A DNA stretch of 14,252 nt from Bacteroidota bacterium (GTDB taxonomy: Bacteria; Bacteroidota; Bacteroidia; Flavobacteriales; Flavobacteriaceae): contig SBFL01000101.1 in the NCBI GenBank assembly GCA_006227965.1, forward strand, positions 1 to 14,252, read 5' to 3'. The notes under the pieces are model-generated. The model searched no databases, was not told the DNA's origin, and was given only the letters and a program-made list of their open reading frames with translations. Position numbers and translations under genes: made by a program. This document shows positions 1 through 7,678 of the stretch, one piece after another; the stretch's first letter is position 1, and every line of letters begins with the position of its first letter.

Positions 1-205
1 CATCGGGCTGATTTTTATTTTCAAAAGCTGGGTGGGAGGCCCTTTGTCCTTCGGCCTGAGTTTTGCCATTTCCCTGATTGAGGTACTGGTGGCCCTGTTA
101 CAGGCTTATATCTTCACCATGCTTTCTGCTCTTTATTTCGGATTCGCTTCCGAGGAGCACGATCATGGACACGAAAGTGAAGAGCCGGTTCTGGAACACC
201 TGTAA
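1..205 (+). CDS. atpB: F0F1 ATP synthase subunit a, C-terminal end (partial)
   Basis: The window opens inside this gene; the frame starts at base 2 and 67 codons remain before TAA at 203-205. Subunit a is the membrane half-channel that passes protons to the c-ring. The visible part has two hydrophobic stretches and the family's last-helix signature, with LIEVLVALLQAYIFTMLSALYFG spread over roughly the middle of the fragment (E and Q of the penultimate helix, then a YIFTML-type stretch). It ends in a soluble tail rich in His and Glu (EEHDHGHESEE), which I remember as usual for flavobacterial AtpB. The conserved arginine of the half-channel lies upstream, outside the window. atpE follows after 45 bases. 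Identity is secure from the motif and from the atp gene order; nothing can be said of its start or promoter. Confidence 0.95.
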   Translation, partial: IGLIFIFKSWVGGPLSFGLSFAISLIEVLVALLQAYIFTMLSALYFGFASEEHDHGHESEEPVLEHL

Positions 206-232
206 AGTTTTGTTTAGAGTTGTATTGTTTAA

Positions 233-442
<210 letters not shown>

Positions 443-454
443 ACCAGCCTAATA

Positions 455-491
455 CTCCGGTTGTCCTGACGGTTGGTCAGTACAACCGGGG
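455..491 (+). promoter_or_regulatory. Long hairpin between atpE and atpF
   Basis: An inverted repeat seen directly in the sequence: 455-464 (CTCCGGTTGT) pairs with 482-491 (ACAACCGGGG) with one G-U pair, a single C/U mismatch follows (465/481), then 466-470 (CTGAC) pairs with 476-480 (GTCAG) around a 5-base loop. In total this is 15 base pairs in 37 bases. No run of T follows, so it does not look like an intrinsic terminator. Its place right after the c-subunit gene suggests a role in protecting or processing the atpE message, which is needed in many more copies than its neighbours. The role is inference; the structure is clear. Confidence 0.7.
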
Positions 492-523
492 CTTATGGAA
501 ATTCATAAAATAACGGGAAACCC

Positions 524-1024
524 ATGGAAAAATTAGTCAACGAATTCTCATTTGGTCTCTTTATCTGGCAGACCGTCCTATTTGTGCTCCTTGTACTGTT
601 GTTGCGCAAGTTTGCCTGGAAACCCATCCTTAAGGCAGTCAACGAGCGGGAAGAAGGCATAAAGAATGCCCTTGCCGCTGCTGAGGATGCCAAAAAGGAA
701 ATGCAGAATGTTTCTGCGGATAACGAAAGGCTCCTTAAGGAAGCCCGCGCAGAGCGGGAGGCTATGCTGAAAGAGGCCCGTGAGATAAGGGAAAAGATGG
801 TCGCGGATGCCAAGGTCCAGGCCCAGAAAGAAGGAGATAAGATCATCCGGAAGGCCCAGGAGAGCATCGAGGGAGAGAAGAAAGCAGCGATTGCCGATAT
901 TAAAAACGAAGTTGCCTCCCTTTCTGTGGAGATTGCAGAAAAAATCCTCCAGGCGCAGCTAGACAATAAAGACAAACAATTGAAACTCGTCGATCAGCTG
1001 GTAGACGATATCAAATTGCGATAA
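524..1024 (+). CDS. atpF: F0F1 ATP synthase subunit b
   Basis: A 166-residue peripheral-stalk subunit. One membrane helix (about residues 9-28, LFIWQTVLFVLLVLLLRKF) anchors it in the inner membrane; the rest is a long charged helix rich in Ala, Glu and Lys (about 35-150) that dimerises and reaches up to delta and the top of F1. The region following the membrane helix, WKPILKAVNEREEGI, is typical of bacterial b subunits, and the length is normal. The start ATG at 524 gives the proper N-terminus; a short frame starting at 495 overlaps it but is not part of it. atpH begins 3 bases after the stop, so the two are probably translated together. No sign of a b/b-prime pair is seen. Confidence 0.95.
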   Translation: MEKLVNEFSFGLFIWQTVLFVLLVLLLRKFAWKPILKAVNEREEGIKNALAAAEDAKKEMQNVSADNERLLKEARAEREAMLKEAREIREKMVADAKVQAQKEGDKIIRKAQESIEGEKKAAIADIKNEVASLSVEIAEKILQAQLDNKDKQLKLVDQLVDDIKLR

Positions 1025-1027
1025 GGG

Positions 1028-1564
1028 ATGAGTGAACATCGAGCCGCGTACCGGTATGCCAAAGCCCTTATGGGCCTGGCGGTGGAGCAGGACAAGGTCC
1101 GTGAAATAGAAAGGGACATGCATTTCATCCTGGACACCATTCAGGGAAGCGATCCCCTGAAAGATGTGCTGCACAGCCCGGTGATTACAGACCAGGACAA
1201 GGCGTCTGCCCTAAAGGTATTGTTCAAAAATGTTCAGCCGCTCTCTTCGGAATTGTTTAACCTCCTTGCCGCCAACAAGCGGGTGGACATTCTTAAAGAG
1301 GTTGGGGAACAATTTGTGGCCCTGTACGATAAAATGCGGGGTCAGGATATTGCCCTGGTCACTACGGCCGTACCCCTGAATTCCGACCTGGAAAAGAAAA
1401 TCCTGAAACAACTCCAGTCCATTACGGGCAGGGAGGTGGTCATAGAAAATGAAATTGACCCGGAACTTATCGGCGGTTTTATTTTGCGGATAGGTGACCT
1501 GGAATACAACGCCAGCATTAGCAGCAAGCTGGAGAACCTTAAACGAGAATTAATAAAGAAATAG
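1028..1564 (+). CDS. atpH: F0F1 ATP synthase subunit delta
   Basis: A 178-residue subunit of the peripheral stalk (the OSCP equivalent) that binds the N-termini of the alpha subunits and the end of subunit b. The N-terminal helical domain starts with the family pattern RAAYRYAKALMGLA (about 5-18); the C-terminal part contains a TTAVPLNSDLEKKIL segment (about 112-126) and the signature of the family near the end, DPELIGGFILRIGDLEYNAS (about 144-163), followed by a Lys-rich tail. Length fits. It starts 3 bases after atpF, with AAGGG just before the ATG, one of the few Shine-Dalgarno-like sequences in this window. A 52-base gap separates it from atpA. Confidence 0.95.
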   Translation: MSEHRAAYRYAKALMGLAVEQDKVREIERDMHFILDTIQGSDPLKDVLHSPVITDQDKASALKVLFKNVQPLSSELFNLLAANKRVDILKEVGEQFVALYDKMRGQDIALVTTAVPLNSDLEKKILKQLQSITGREVVIENEIDPELIGGFILRIGDLEYNASISSKLENLKRELIKK

Positions 1565-1616
1565 CATCAATTAATCCGATCCACTGAGGTGGTTCGCCTT
1601 TTTATACCATAAGAAA

Positions 1617-3197
1617 ATGGCAGGAATCAAAGCGGCTGAAGTATCAGCAATCTTAAAGAAGCAATTATCGGGATTCGAAGCGACAGCTTCCCTTGATGAG
1701 GTAGGCACCGTACTCCAGGTGGGAGACGGAATTGCTCGGGTTTATGGGCTTTCCAATGCCCAATACGGTGAGTTGGTAGAATTCGAAGGAGGTCTTGAAG
1801 GCATCGTGTTAAACCTGGAAGAGGACAACGTGGGAGTCGTGCTTCTCGGACCTTCTCAGGAAGTAATGGAAGGTGCTACCGTTAAGCGGACCCAGCGTAT
1901 CTCATCCATCAAAGTGGGCGAAGGAATCGTTGGAAGGGTTGTAGACACGCTTGGGAACCCGATTGATGGAAAAGGCGCCCTTACCGGAGAGCTTCTCGAA
2001 ATGCCTCTGGAGCGCAAAGCCCCCGGGGTTATCTTCAGGCAACCTGTAAATGAACCCCTGCAAACCGGTGTAAAGGCCATTGACGCGATGATTCCGATTG
2101 GACGAGGACAGCGGGAGCTGGTGATCGGGGACCGCCAGACGGGAAAAACCACGGTTTGTATTGATACCATTATCAACCAGAAGGAATTCTACGATGCGGG
2201 AGAGCCCGTCTATTGTATTTATGTTGCAGTGGGGCAAAAAGCTTCCACAGTGGCCGGGATTGCAAAAACCCTGGAAGACAAGGGAGCCATGGCCTACACT
2301 ACCATCGTGGCGGCCAACGCATCAGACCCGGCTCCTATGCAGGTATACGCTCCTTTTGCAGGAGCCGCTATCGGAGAGTATTTCCGGGACACAGGCCGTC
2401 CGGCCCTGATCATTTATGACGACCTTTCAAAACAGGCTGTTGCCTATCGGGAAGTATCCCTTCTGCTTCGCCGTCCACCGGGACGTGAGGCATACCCCGG
2501 GGATGTGTTCTATCTGCACTCCCGCCTGCTGGAACGGGCTGCAAAGGTTATTGACGATGACAGCATCGCCAAGAAGATGAATGACCTTCCCGACAGCCTC
2601 AAGGACAAAGTGAAAGGTGGCGGGTCCCTTACGGCCCTGCCCATCATCGAAACCCAGGCCGGGGACGTTTCTGCCTATATCCCTACCAACGTGATTTCCA
2701 TTACGGATGGTCAGATCTTCCTGGAGCAGGATCTGTTTAACCAGGGGGTTCGCCCTGCTATTAACGTGGGAATCTCTGTATCCCGTGTGGGTGGTTCTGC
2801 CCAGATCAAGTCGATGAAGAAGGTTGCGGGAACGCTGAAGCTGGACCAGGCCCAGTTCCGGGAACTTGAGGCTTTTGCCAAGTTCGGATCGGACCTTGAT
2901 GCCGCTACCCTTAACGTGATTGAAAAAGGTAGGAGGAATGTGGAAATATTGAAGCAGGCCCAGGGAGATCCCTTTACCGTTGAGGATCAGGTAGCTATTA
3001 TCTTTGCCGGATCCAAAAACCTGCTCAGGGATGTGCCGGTAAATAAGGTCAAGGAATTTGAACGGGATTACCTCGAATTCCTCAACGCAAAGCACCGGGA
3101 TGTCCTCGACACCATTAAATCAGGAAAACTGACCGACGAGGTAGCAGACACCCTTACCAGTGTTTGCAAGGACCTTGGGGCGAAATACAAGGCGTAA
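1617..3197 (+). CDS. atpA: F0F1 ATP synthase subunit alpha
   Basis: A 526-residue, non-catalytic nucleotide-binding subunit of the F1 head. Order of parts: N-terminal beta-barrel (about 25-95), nucleotide-binding domain with P-loop GDRQTGKT at 171-178, the DD-containing strand ALIIYDD at 263-269, and the VSRVGGSAQ segment at 388-396 in which R390 corresponds to the arginine finger reaching into the neighbouring beta site. The C-terminal helical domain follows. It is longer than the roughly 500-513 residues of most bacterial alpha subunits; part of the excess is a Lys/Asp-rich loop at about 318-334 ([17 protein letters not shown]) before [11 protein letters not shown], which I recall as a Bacteroidota feature. 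The ATG sits in an A-rich context (CATAAGAAA) without Shine-Dalgarno. Confidence 0.98.
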   Translation: MAGIKAAEVSAILKKQLSGFEATASLDEVGTVLQVGDGIARVYGLSNAQYGELVEFEGGLEGIVLNLEEDNVGVVLLGPSQEVMEGATVKRTQRISSIKVGEGIVGRVVDTLGNPIDGKGALTGELLEMPLERKAPGVIFRQPVNEPLQTGVKAIDAMIPIGRGQRELVIGDRQTGKTTVCIDTIINQKEFYDAGEPVYCIYVAVGQKASTVAGIAKTLEDKGAMAYTTIVAANASDPAPMQVYAPFAGAAIGEYFRDTGRPALIIYDDLSKQAVAYREVSLLLRRPPGREAYPGDVFYLHSRLLERAAKVIDDDSIAKKMNDLPDSLKDKVKGGGSLTALPIIETQAGDVSAYIPTNVISITDGQIFLEQDLFNQGVRPAINVGISVSRVGGSAQIKSMKKVAGTLKLDQAQFRELEAFAKFGSDLDAATLNVIEKGRRNVEILKQAQGDPFTVEDQVAIIFAGSKNLLRDVPVNKVKEFERDYLEFLNAKHRDVLDTIKSGKLTDEVADTLTSVCKDLGAKYKA

Positions 3198-3251
3198 AAC
3201 CGGGAAGATTTCCGGGAATGCCCGGGGGATTTATAAACGTACGCACAGAAA

Positions 3252-4118
3252 ATGCCAAACTTAAAGGAAATACGCAACAGGATTGCATCGGTTTCTTCGA
3301 CCATGCAGATTACCAGTGCCATGAAAATGGTGTCTGCTGCCAAACTGAAAAAAGCCCAGGATGCCATTACTGCCATGCGCCCTTATGCAGACAAGCTCAC
3401 AGAGTTGTTGCAGAACCTCAGTGCCAACCTGGACGGGGATAGCAGCAGCCAGTATGCTCAGGTGCGTGAGGTCAAAAGGGTCCTGATTGTTTCGATCAGT
3501 TCCAACCGCGGTCTTTGCGGGGCCTTTAACTCCAACATTGTAAAGCAGAGTGTTTCCCTCTTTCAGGGGGAGTACGGGAACAAGAAGGTGGAATTCTTAA
3601 CCATAGGCAAAAAGGCCAACGACCTGCTTAGTAAACGGCATACGGTTATCTCCAACCACAACGGCATTTTTGATAATCTCACTTTCGAAGAGGTGGAAAA
3701 AATCGCAGACCATCTGATGGAGTTATTCACCATGGGAAGTTATGACCGGATTTTACTGGTCTACAACCGGTTCAAGAACGCTGCAACGCAGATCGTGATG
3801 ACCGAACAATTCCTGCCGATTCAACCTCCTGCAGAAGCTGCTCAGCAGGCAAGTGCAGATTACATCTTCGAACCTTCCGAAGCTGAAATCGTAGAACAGC
3901 TTATTCCTAAATCGCTTAAAACACAATTGTTCAAGGCGATCCGGGATTCATTTGCCAGCGAACACGGTGCCCGGATGACAGCTATGCACAAGGCAACCGA
4001 CAATGCCGGTGAATTAAAGGATCAGCTTACCCTGACCTATAACAAGGCCAGGCAGGCAGCCATTACCAATGAGATTCTCGAAATCGTTGGGGGTGCTGAA
4101 GCCCTCAGCAACGGGTAG
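3252..4118 (+). CDS. atpG: F0F1 ATP synthase subunit gamma
   Basis: A 288-residue central-stalk subunit that rotates inside the alpha/beta ring and couples it to the c-ring. The N-terminal helix carries the conserved ITSAMKMVSAAKLKKAQ pattern (about 20-36), a Rossmann-like middle has SSNRGLCGAFN (about 82-92), and the C-terminal helix carries the signature EHGARMTAMHKATDNAGEL (about 238-256) and ARQAAITNEILEIVGGAEAL at the end. Length is usual. It is the last gene of the cluster: an intrinsic terminator follows 22 bases after the stop, so the beta and epsilon genes must be elsewhere. The 54-base gap from atpA contains a small GC-rich hairpin at 3212-3225 of unknown importance. Confidence 0.97.
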   Translation: MPNLKEIRNRIASVSSTMQITSAMKMVSAAKLKKAQDAITAMRPYADKLTELLQNLSANLDGDSSSQYAQVREVKRVLIVSISSNRGLCGAFNSNIVKQSVSLFQGEYGNKKVEFLTIGKKANDLLSKRHTVISNHNGIFDNLTFEEVEKIADHLMELFTMGSYDRILLVYNRFKNAATQIVMTEQFLPIQPPAEAAQQASADYIFEPSEAEIVEQLIPKSLKTQLFKAIRDSFASEHGARMTAMHKATDNAGELKDQLTLTYNKARQAAITNEILEIVGGAEALSNG

Positions 4119-4140
4119 GAATGTCTCGACAATAAGTTAC

Positions 4141-4170
4141 AACCCCGGCCAGACGCCGGGGTTTCTTTTT
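4141..4170 (+). terminator. Intrinsic terminator of the atp cluster
   Basis: A perfect 9-base-pair stem, AACCCCGGC (4141-4149) with GCCGGGGTT (4155-4163), with a 5-base loop (CAGAC) and followed by TCTTTTT. It starts 22 bases after the atpG stop codon. This is a textbook Rho-independent terminator and marks the end of the atpB-E-F-H-A-G transcript. Confidence 0.93.
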
Positions 4171-4233
4171 CATGTCAATTTATTTAGGGCCAATCCCCTG
4201 CAGTTGCATATACTAATGTAGGACTCAGGCGTA

Positions 4234-4263
4234 TTTGGCATCAATTTTGGATGCCTATCTTTA
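4234..4263 (+). promoter_or_regulatory. Bacteroidota-type promoter for the small lipoprotein gene
   Basis: TTTG (4234-4237, the -33 element) and TATCTTTA (4256-4263, matching TAnnTTTG in all but the last base) are separated by 18 bases, close to the spacing known for the Bacteroidota primary sigma factor. The expected transcript start is just before 4270, giving an untranslated leader of about 15-20 bases to the ATG at 4285. It sits after the atp terminator, so it opens a new transcription unit. Confidence 0.65.
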
Positions 4264-4284
4264 CAGTAAAGAAATTTTCTTGTC

Positions 4285-4797
4285 ATGAAAGCCTGTATCG
4301 GCATAACCCTATTTATTTTGGGCCTTATGAGTTGCAGTTCCCAAAAAGCCCTCGAAAGCCACCCGCCCTTCTCGGTAGAACGCCCGACAGTGCAATACTG
4401 GGAGGGAGGCAGGGAGGAAAGTGGTTCCGGGATGCGTTTCAGGGCCCGTTGGAATCCTAAGGATCCGTCCGCGGTTCAGGCAGATTCCCTTTTCTTCCGC
4501 GGCAGGGTCTATAAGCTGGAAGTTTACGACAGCGAAACGGGTTTTATCCTGGAAGCTTCCCGTACCGATGCTCCTTTGGAGAAGCCGGATATGATAATGC
4601 ATGCGGACTCCACAAAGGAGATAGGCAATCAGCCTCCAAAATCATTGCCATCCAGCCGATCCTTTCCCTTTGAACTAACACCGGATGAGGCAGTTATCTC
4701 TTATATTCTCAGGGCAGACGGAGAGAAATACTATACAAAAATCACCGGGGTCATTGAAAAAGCTCCGTTGATCTATCCTGGAAGGCCACAGCATTGA
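4285..4797 (+). CDS. Small conserved lipoprotein of unknown function
   Basis: A 170-residue protein with a lipoprotein signal peptide: short basic start, hydrophobic core, and lipobox LMSC with the lipidated cysteine at C17, followed by SSQKALES. The mature part has a glycine-rich segment (WEGGREESGSG, about 39-49), then alternating polar/hydrophobic strands (for example DSLFFRGRVYKLEVYD) that suggest a beta-rich fold, and a Pro/Tyr-rich C-terminus (APLIYPGRPQH). From memory it resembles an unnamed flavobacterial lipoprotein family often found between atpG and the flippase gene; I cannot confirm this without a search. No acidic cluster directly after the cysteine suggests a periplasm-facing rather than surface-exposed lipoprotein, but this is weak. 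No catalytic motif is visible. It has its own promoter and is followed, after 55 bases, by the flippase gene. Confidence 0.8.
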   Translation: MKACIGITLFILGLMSCSSQKALESHPPFSVERPTVQYWEGGREESGSGMRFRARWNPKDPSAVQADSLFFRGRVYKLEVYDSETGFILEASRTDAPLEKPDMIMHADSTKEIGNQPPKSLPSSRSFPFELTPDEAVISYILRADGEKYYTKITGVIEKAPLIYPGRPQH

Positions 4798-4798
4798 C

Positions 4799-4834
4799 TT
4801 TGCCGGCTCTTCCTAAATGCCTAATTTAGATTTG
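4799..4834 (+). promoter_or_regulatory. Candidate promoter of the flippase-dut-TPR-DUF4292-envC unit
   Basis: TTTG (4799-4802) is followed after 19 bases by TAATTTAG (4822-4829), a one-mismatch match to TAnnTTTG at the correct spacing. An exact match, TAGATTTG (4827-4834), overlaps it but is 24 bases from TTTG. The second box lies inside a small inverted repeat, TAGAT-TTGG-ATCTA (4827-4840), which could be an operator or chance. The start codon is at 4853, so the leader would be about 15-20 bases. Confidence 0.4.
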
Positions 4835-4852
4835 GATCTAACGCATTCCTAG

Positions 4853-6313
4853 TTGAAGCTCTTCCGGAAACTCTTCAAGCAGACATTCATTTATGGCCTG
4901 GCGACCGTCCTGCCCCGAATGCTTTCCTTCCTGCTGCTTCCCCTGTATTCCTCCGTCATGCCTCCCGGCCTCTACGGAGAGGTCTCTCTGGTCTTTGTTT
5001 GGTTTGCTATTTTCAACGTACTCCTGGCCTATGGGATGGAGACAGCGTTTTTCCGGTTTTACACCAAGGAAGCGGCACCGCAGAAGGTGCTTTCCACCTC
5101 CCTGATTTCTATTGCCTCTTCCACCCTGATCTTCCTGCTGGCATCCCTCTTATTCCGGCAGGAAATTTCCGGCTTGCTTAATATCGATATCAGATATATT
5201 GGCTATTTCATAGCCATCCTGTGCCTGGATGCACTGGTGATTATTCCCTTTGCCCGGTTAAGGGCCACAGAACGCCCCGCATTCTACGCCACCGTCAAAA
5301 TAACAAACATCTGCGTAAACCTGGGATTTAACCTCTTCTTCCTGCTGGTGTTGCCCAGGCTGGCCGAGTCCGGCTACGGAGGGACCTGGGACACCCTGTA
5401 CCGGCCAGACTTTGAAGTTTCCTATATCCTTATTTCCAATGTGATTGCCAGCGCGATCACCCTGTTGATAATGAGCGGCAATTACCTGAGGCTTACACTG
5501 GAGTTTGATCGGGCGTTACTCCGGCGCATGCTTTATTACAGCCTTCCTGTAATGTTTGCCGGCATTGCCTTTACCATAAACGAAGTCTTTGATAAATACC
5601 TGCTTACGGAGCTCCTTCCGGAGGAAATTGCGAAGACGGAAATGGGAAAATATGCAGCCTGTTATCGCCTCGCGATGTTCATGACCCTTTTCGCAACCGC
5701 TTTCAGGCTGGGCATAGAACCCTTCTTCTTTAGCCATGCCAGTTCGGAGAACCCGAAGAAGGCCTATGCCCAGATAACGAATTACTTTGTTGTACTGGGG
5801 AGTGTGATCCTGCTAGGGGTGGTTGTTTTCGCAGATGTGCTTAAAGTCTTGTTTGTCCGGGACCAGGCCTATTGGGAAGCCATGGCTATTGTTCCCATTG
5901 TCTTGCTGGCGAGTTTTTTCCTCGGGATCTACCACAACCTGTCAGTCTGGTACAAGGTTACCGATCGAACCCGGTTCGGGGCAGTTATTTCATTCGCCGG
6001 TGCGGTCATTACAATTCTCATTAATTATTTTTTTATCCCCAGGTACAGCTACTTTGCTTCGGCCTGGGCAACCCTGGCCGCCTACGGAAGCATGATGCTC
6101 TTGTCCTATTTTCTGGGTAGGAAGTATTACCCAATACCCTATAACCTGCGTAAGATTTTCTTTTACCTCGGTATTTCTGTCCTGTTTTCAGCCCTTTCGT
6201 TCTATGTTTTTAACAGAAACCTCTATCTCGGGCTGCTCTTACTTTTAGTATTTTTGGGATTGTTGTACAGAATGGAAAAGGAAGTCCTGTTAAAATTAAT
6301 TCGCGGCAAATGA
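4853..6313 (+). CDS. MOP-superfamily flippase (polysaccharide/lipid-linked sugar exporter type)
   Basis: A 486-residue polytopic inner-membrane protein with about 12-14 hydrophobic helices spread over the whole length. The N-terminus, [20 protein letters not shown], and the following [20 protein letters not shown] are typical of Wzx-like members of the MOP/MurJ superfamily, which move lipid-linked sugars across the membrane. The start is TTG: an in-frame TAG lies immediately upstream (4850-4852), and the next ATG (4919) would remove the conserved first helix. It ends in ATGA, overlapping dut by 4 bases. No glycosyltransferase genes are near, so it is not part of a visible capsule or O-antigen locus; the EnvC-like and SPOR genes nearby make an envelope role likely. 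Substrate cannot be read from sequence. Sure of the superfamily, not of the function. Confidence 0.85.
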   Translation: MKLFRKLFKQTFIYGLATVLPRMLSFLLLPLYSSVMPPGLYGEVSLVFVWFAIFNVLLAYGMETAFFRFYTKEAAPQKVLSTSLISIASSTLIFLLASLLFRQEISGLLNIDIRYIGYFIAILCLDALVIIPFARLRATERPAFYATVKITNICVNLGFNLFFLLVLPRLAESGYGGTWDTLYRPDFEVSYILISNVIASAITLLIMSGNYLRLTLEFDRALLRRMLYYSLPVMFAGIAFTINEVFDKYLLTELLPEEIAKTEMGKYAACYRLAMFMTLFATAFRLGIEPFFFSHASSENPKKAYAQITNYFVVLGSVILLGVVVFADVLKVLFVRDQAYWEAMAIVPIVLLASFFLGIYHNLSVWYKVTDRTRFGAVISFAGAVITILINYFFIPRYSYFASAWATLAAYGSMMLLSYFLGRKYYPIPYNLRKIFFYLGISVLFSALSFYVFNRNLYLGLLLLLVFLGLLYRMEKEVLLKLIRGK

Positions 6314-6744
6314 AGGTGAGAATCATCAATAAATCCAGAAACCCATTACCATCCTATCAAACCAGGGCTTCGGCCGGTATGGACCTGAGAGCGCAGCTGG
6401 ATGAGCCGGTCCGGCTACAACCGCTTGAAAGGGCTGTTGTAGGGACAGGGCTTTACATGGAATTGCCGGAAGGGTATGAGGCCCAGATACGGCCCAGGAG
6501 CGGTCTTGCCGCCAAACAGGGAATTACGGTTCTGAACAGCCCGGGAACCATAGATGCCGATTACCGCGGTGAAATTGGCGTGATTCTTGCCAACGTGTCT
6601 AACGAGGCTGTTACCATTCAACACGGAGACCGCATAGCACAGATGGTAATCAGCCAACATGAGCAGGCCGAATGGATCGAGGTGGAAAACCTTTCCGAAA
6701 CGGATCGGGGGAGAGGTGGATTCGGGAGCACGGGAGTGAAATAG
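6310..6744 (+). CDS. dut: dUTP diphosphatase
   Basis: A 144-residue trimeric dUTPase that hydrolyses dUTP to dUMP and diphosphate, keeping uracil out of DNA and supplying dUMP for thymidylate synthesis in the cytoplasm. All five family motifs are present in order: ASAGMDLRA (20-28), [11 protein letters not shown] (61-71), the active-site block [12 protein letters not shown] (79-90) with D82 as the likely catalytic base and Y85 stacking on the uracil, GDRIAQMVI (106-114), and the mobile C-terminal arm [10 protein letters not shown] (133-142). Length is standard. The ATG overlaps the flippase stop in ATGA, so translation is probably coupled; the TPR gene follows after 4 bases. Identification is firm. 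Confidence 0.97.
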   Translation: MKVRIINKSRNPLPSYQTRASAGMDLRAQLDEPVRLQPLERAVVGTGLYMELPEGYEAQIRPRSGLAAKQGITVLNSPGTIDADYRGEIGVILANVSNEAVTIQHGDRIAQMVISQHEQAEWIEVENLSETDRGRGGFGSTGVK

Positions 6745-6748
6745 CAGA

Positions 6749-7678
6749 ATGAAGCGGGACCGCATGCAAAGCATGGGAAAAACATATTGGTTTTGGATAC
6801 TTTTGTTATCTCTGGGCTCGATCGGCGCGCAGGAGGAGGGAAGTGCTGACCTCTTTACAGACTCATATACCGATCGGTTTCAGGAAGCTTTTTTTGAGGC
6901 GATCAAACAAAAAGGAATAGAAAATTACGATCGGGCAGAAGCCCTTTTTCTGGAAGCCAAAAAGCTGGATCCCATCAATCCCGTTATTGATCACGAACTG
7001 GCCAAGGTACTGCTTTTGGGAAAGCAGTATGAACGGGCGGAAGCCTATGCCCTGGATGCTGTCCGTGCAAGCCCGGGGGAATACTGGTTTGTTGAGACCC
7101 TGATGGAAATCCTCGACAAACAGTCAAAACAACCTGAAGTATTTGCCGGGGAATTACCTTTGGAACAACCGGAATTTCGCCTTAACCTCGCGGCCTGGTA
7201 CCTAAGGCAGGGGAAATGGGACAGGGCGGAAACCCAATTAGCCCCATTGCCCTCATCGGATGAAGTTCGCGCCATGCAGGCGCGAATATCCCGCTCGCGC
7301 CTCAACGGGAAAAGTAGTGAGGCCGAAGTCAGGGAAATCAGGGCTGCTCAGGCAGCGGAAGGATCAGTTGCCGGTTATGAACAGGAGCTCCGGCTACTTA
7401 TGGAGGGGGAAAACTGGAAGTCCGTTGAGAAGGTGAGTCGTGAGGCCCTGGAGCGCTATCCGCTGCAACCCTTTTTTTATTATACAGGAGGGATGGCCCA
7501 ATTGAGGCAGGGAAAGCCGAGTGAAGCCGTAAGCATCCTGGAGGAAGGGGAAGGGGTCCTGCTCGGGGATTCCGAAACGGCCCAAATGATATATAGCGCC
7601 CTGGCGGAAGCGCATACGCAATTGGGGAATATGGAGAAGGCCAAGAAATATCAGGACAAGATCAAAAGCGGATCATGA
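6749..7678 (+). CDS. Exported tetratricopeptide-repeat protein
   Basis: A 309-residue protein with an N-terminal signal peptide (basic MKRDR, hydrophobic WFWILLLSLGSI, likely cleavage after GAQ at residue 28). The mature part is helical with TPR-like pairs: about 43-76 (YDRAEALFLEAKKLDP), 78-110 (YERAEAYALDAVRASP), 143-170 (LAAWYLRQGKWDRAE), and 243-305 with two good repeats (GGMAQLRQGKPSEAVSILEEG and ALAEAHTQLGNMEKAKKYQDK). TPRs bind partner proteins, so it is probably a periplasmic scaffold; no enzyme motif is seen. ATGs at 6764 and 6773 are alternative starts that would still leave the signal peptide. It starts 4 bases after dut and its TGA overlaps the DUF4292 start in ATGA. That tight pairing suggests the two envelope proteins act together. 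Function unknown. Confidence 0.85.
   Translation: MKRDRMQSMGKTYWFWILLLSLGSIGAQEEGSADLFTDSYTDRFQEAFFEAIKQKGIENYDRAEALFLEAKKLDPINPVIDHELAKVLLLGKQYERAEAYALDAVRASPGEYWFVETLMEILDKQSKQPEVFAGELPLEQPEFRLNLAAWYLRQGKWDRAETQLAPLPSSDEVRAMQARISRSRLNGKSSEAEVREIRAAQAAEGSVAGYEQELRLLMEGENWKSVEKVSREALERYPLQPFFYYTGGMAQLRQGKPSEAVSILEEGEGVLLGDSETAQMIYSALAEAHTQLGNMEKAKKYQDKIKSGS

Noticed and set aside
493..975. Open frame of 160 codons on the - strand across atpF
   Set aside because: It is the mirror of the Ala/Glu/Lys-rich helix of subunit b, gives a Ser/Phe/Ala-rich nonsense protein, and lies wholly over a firm gene.
1581..1603. CCAC-TGAG-GTGG hairpin followed by a T run before atpA
   Set aside because: The stem is only 4 base pairs and 6 bases separate it from the T run, too weak for a terminator or attenuator call.
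2427..3095. Open frame of 222 codons on the - strand across atpA
   Set aside because: No recognisable domain, no promoter or start context, and atpA on the other strand is certain.
3212..3225. CCGGG-AATG-CCCGG hairpin between atpA and atpG
   Set aside because: Short 5-base-pair stem without T tail; stable but with no sign of function, and atpG is clearly co-transcribed.
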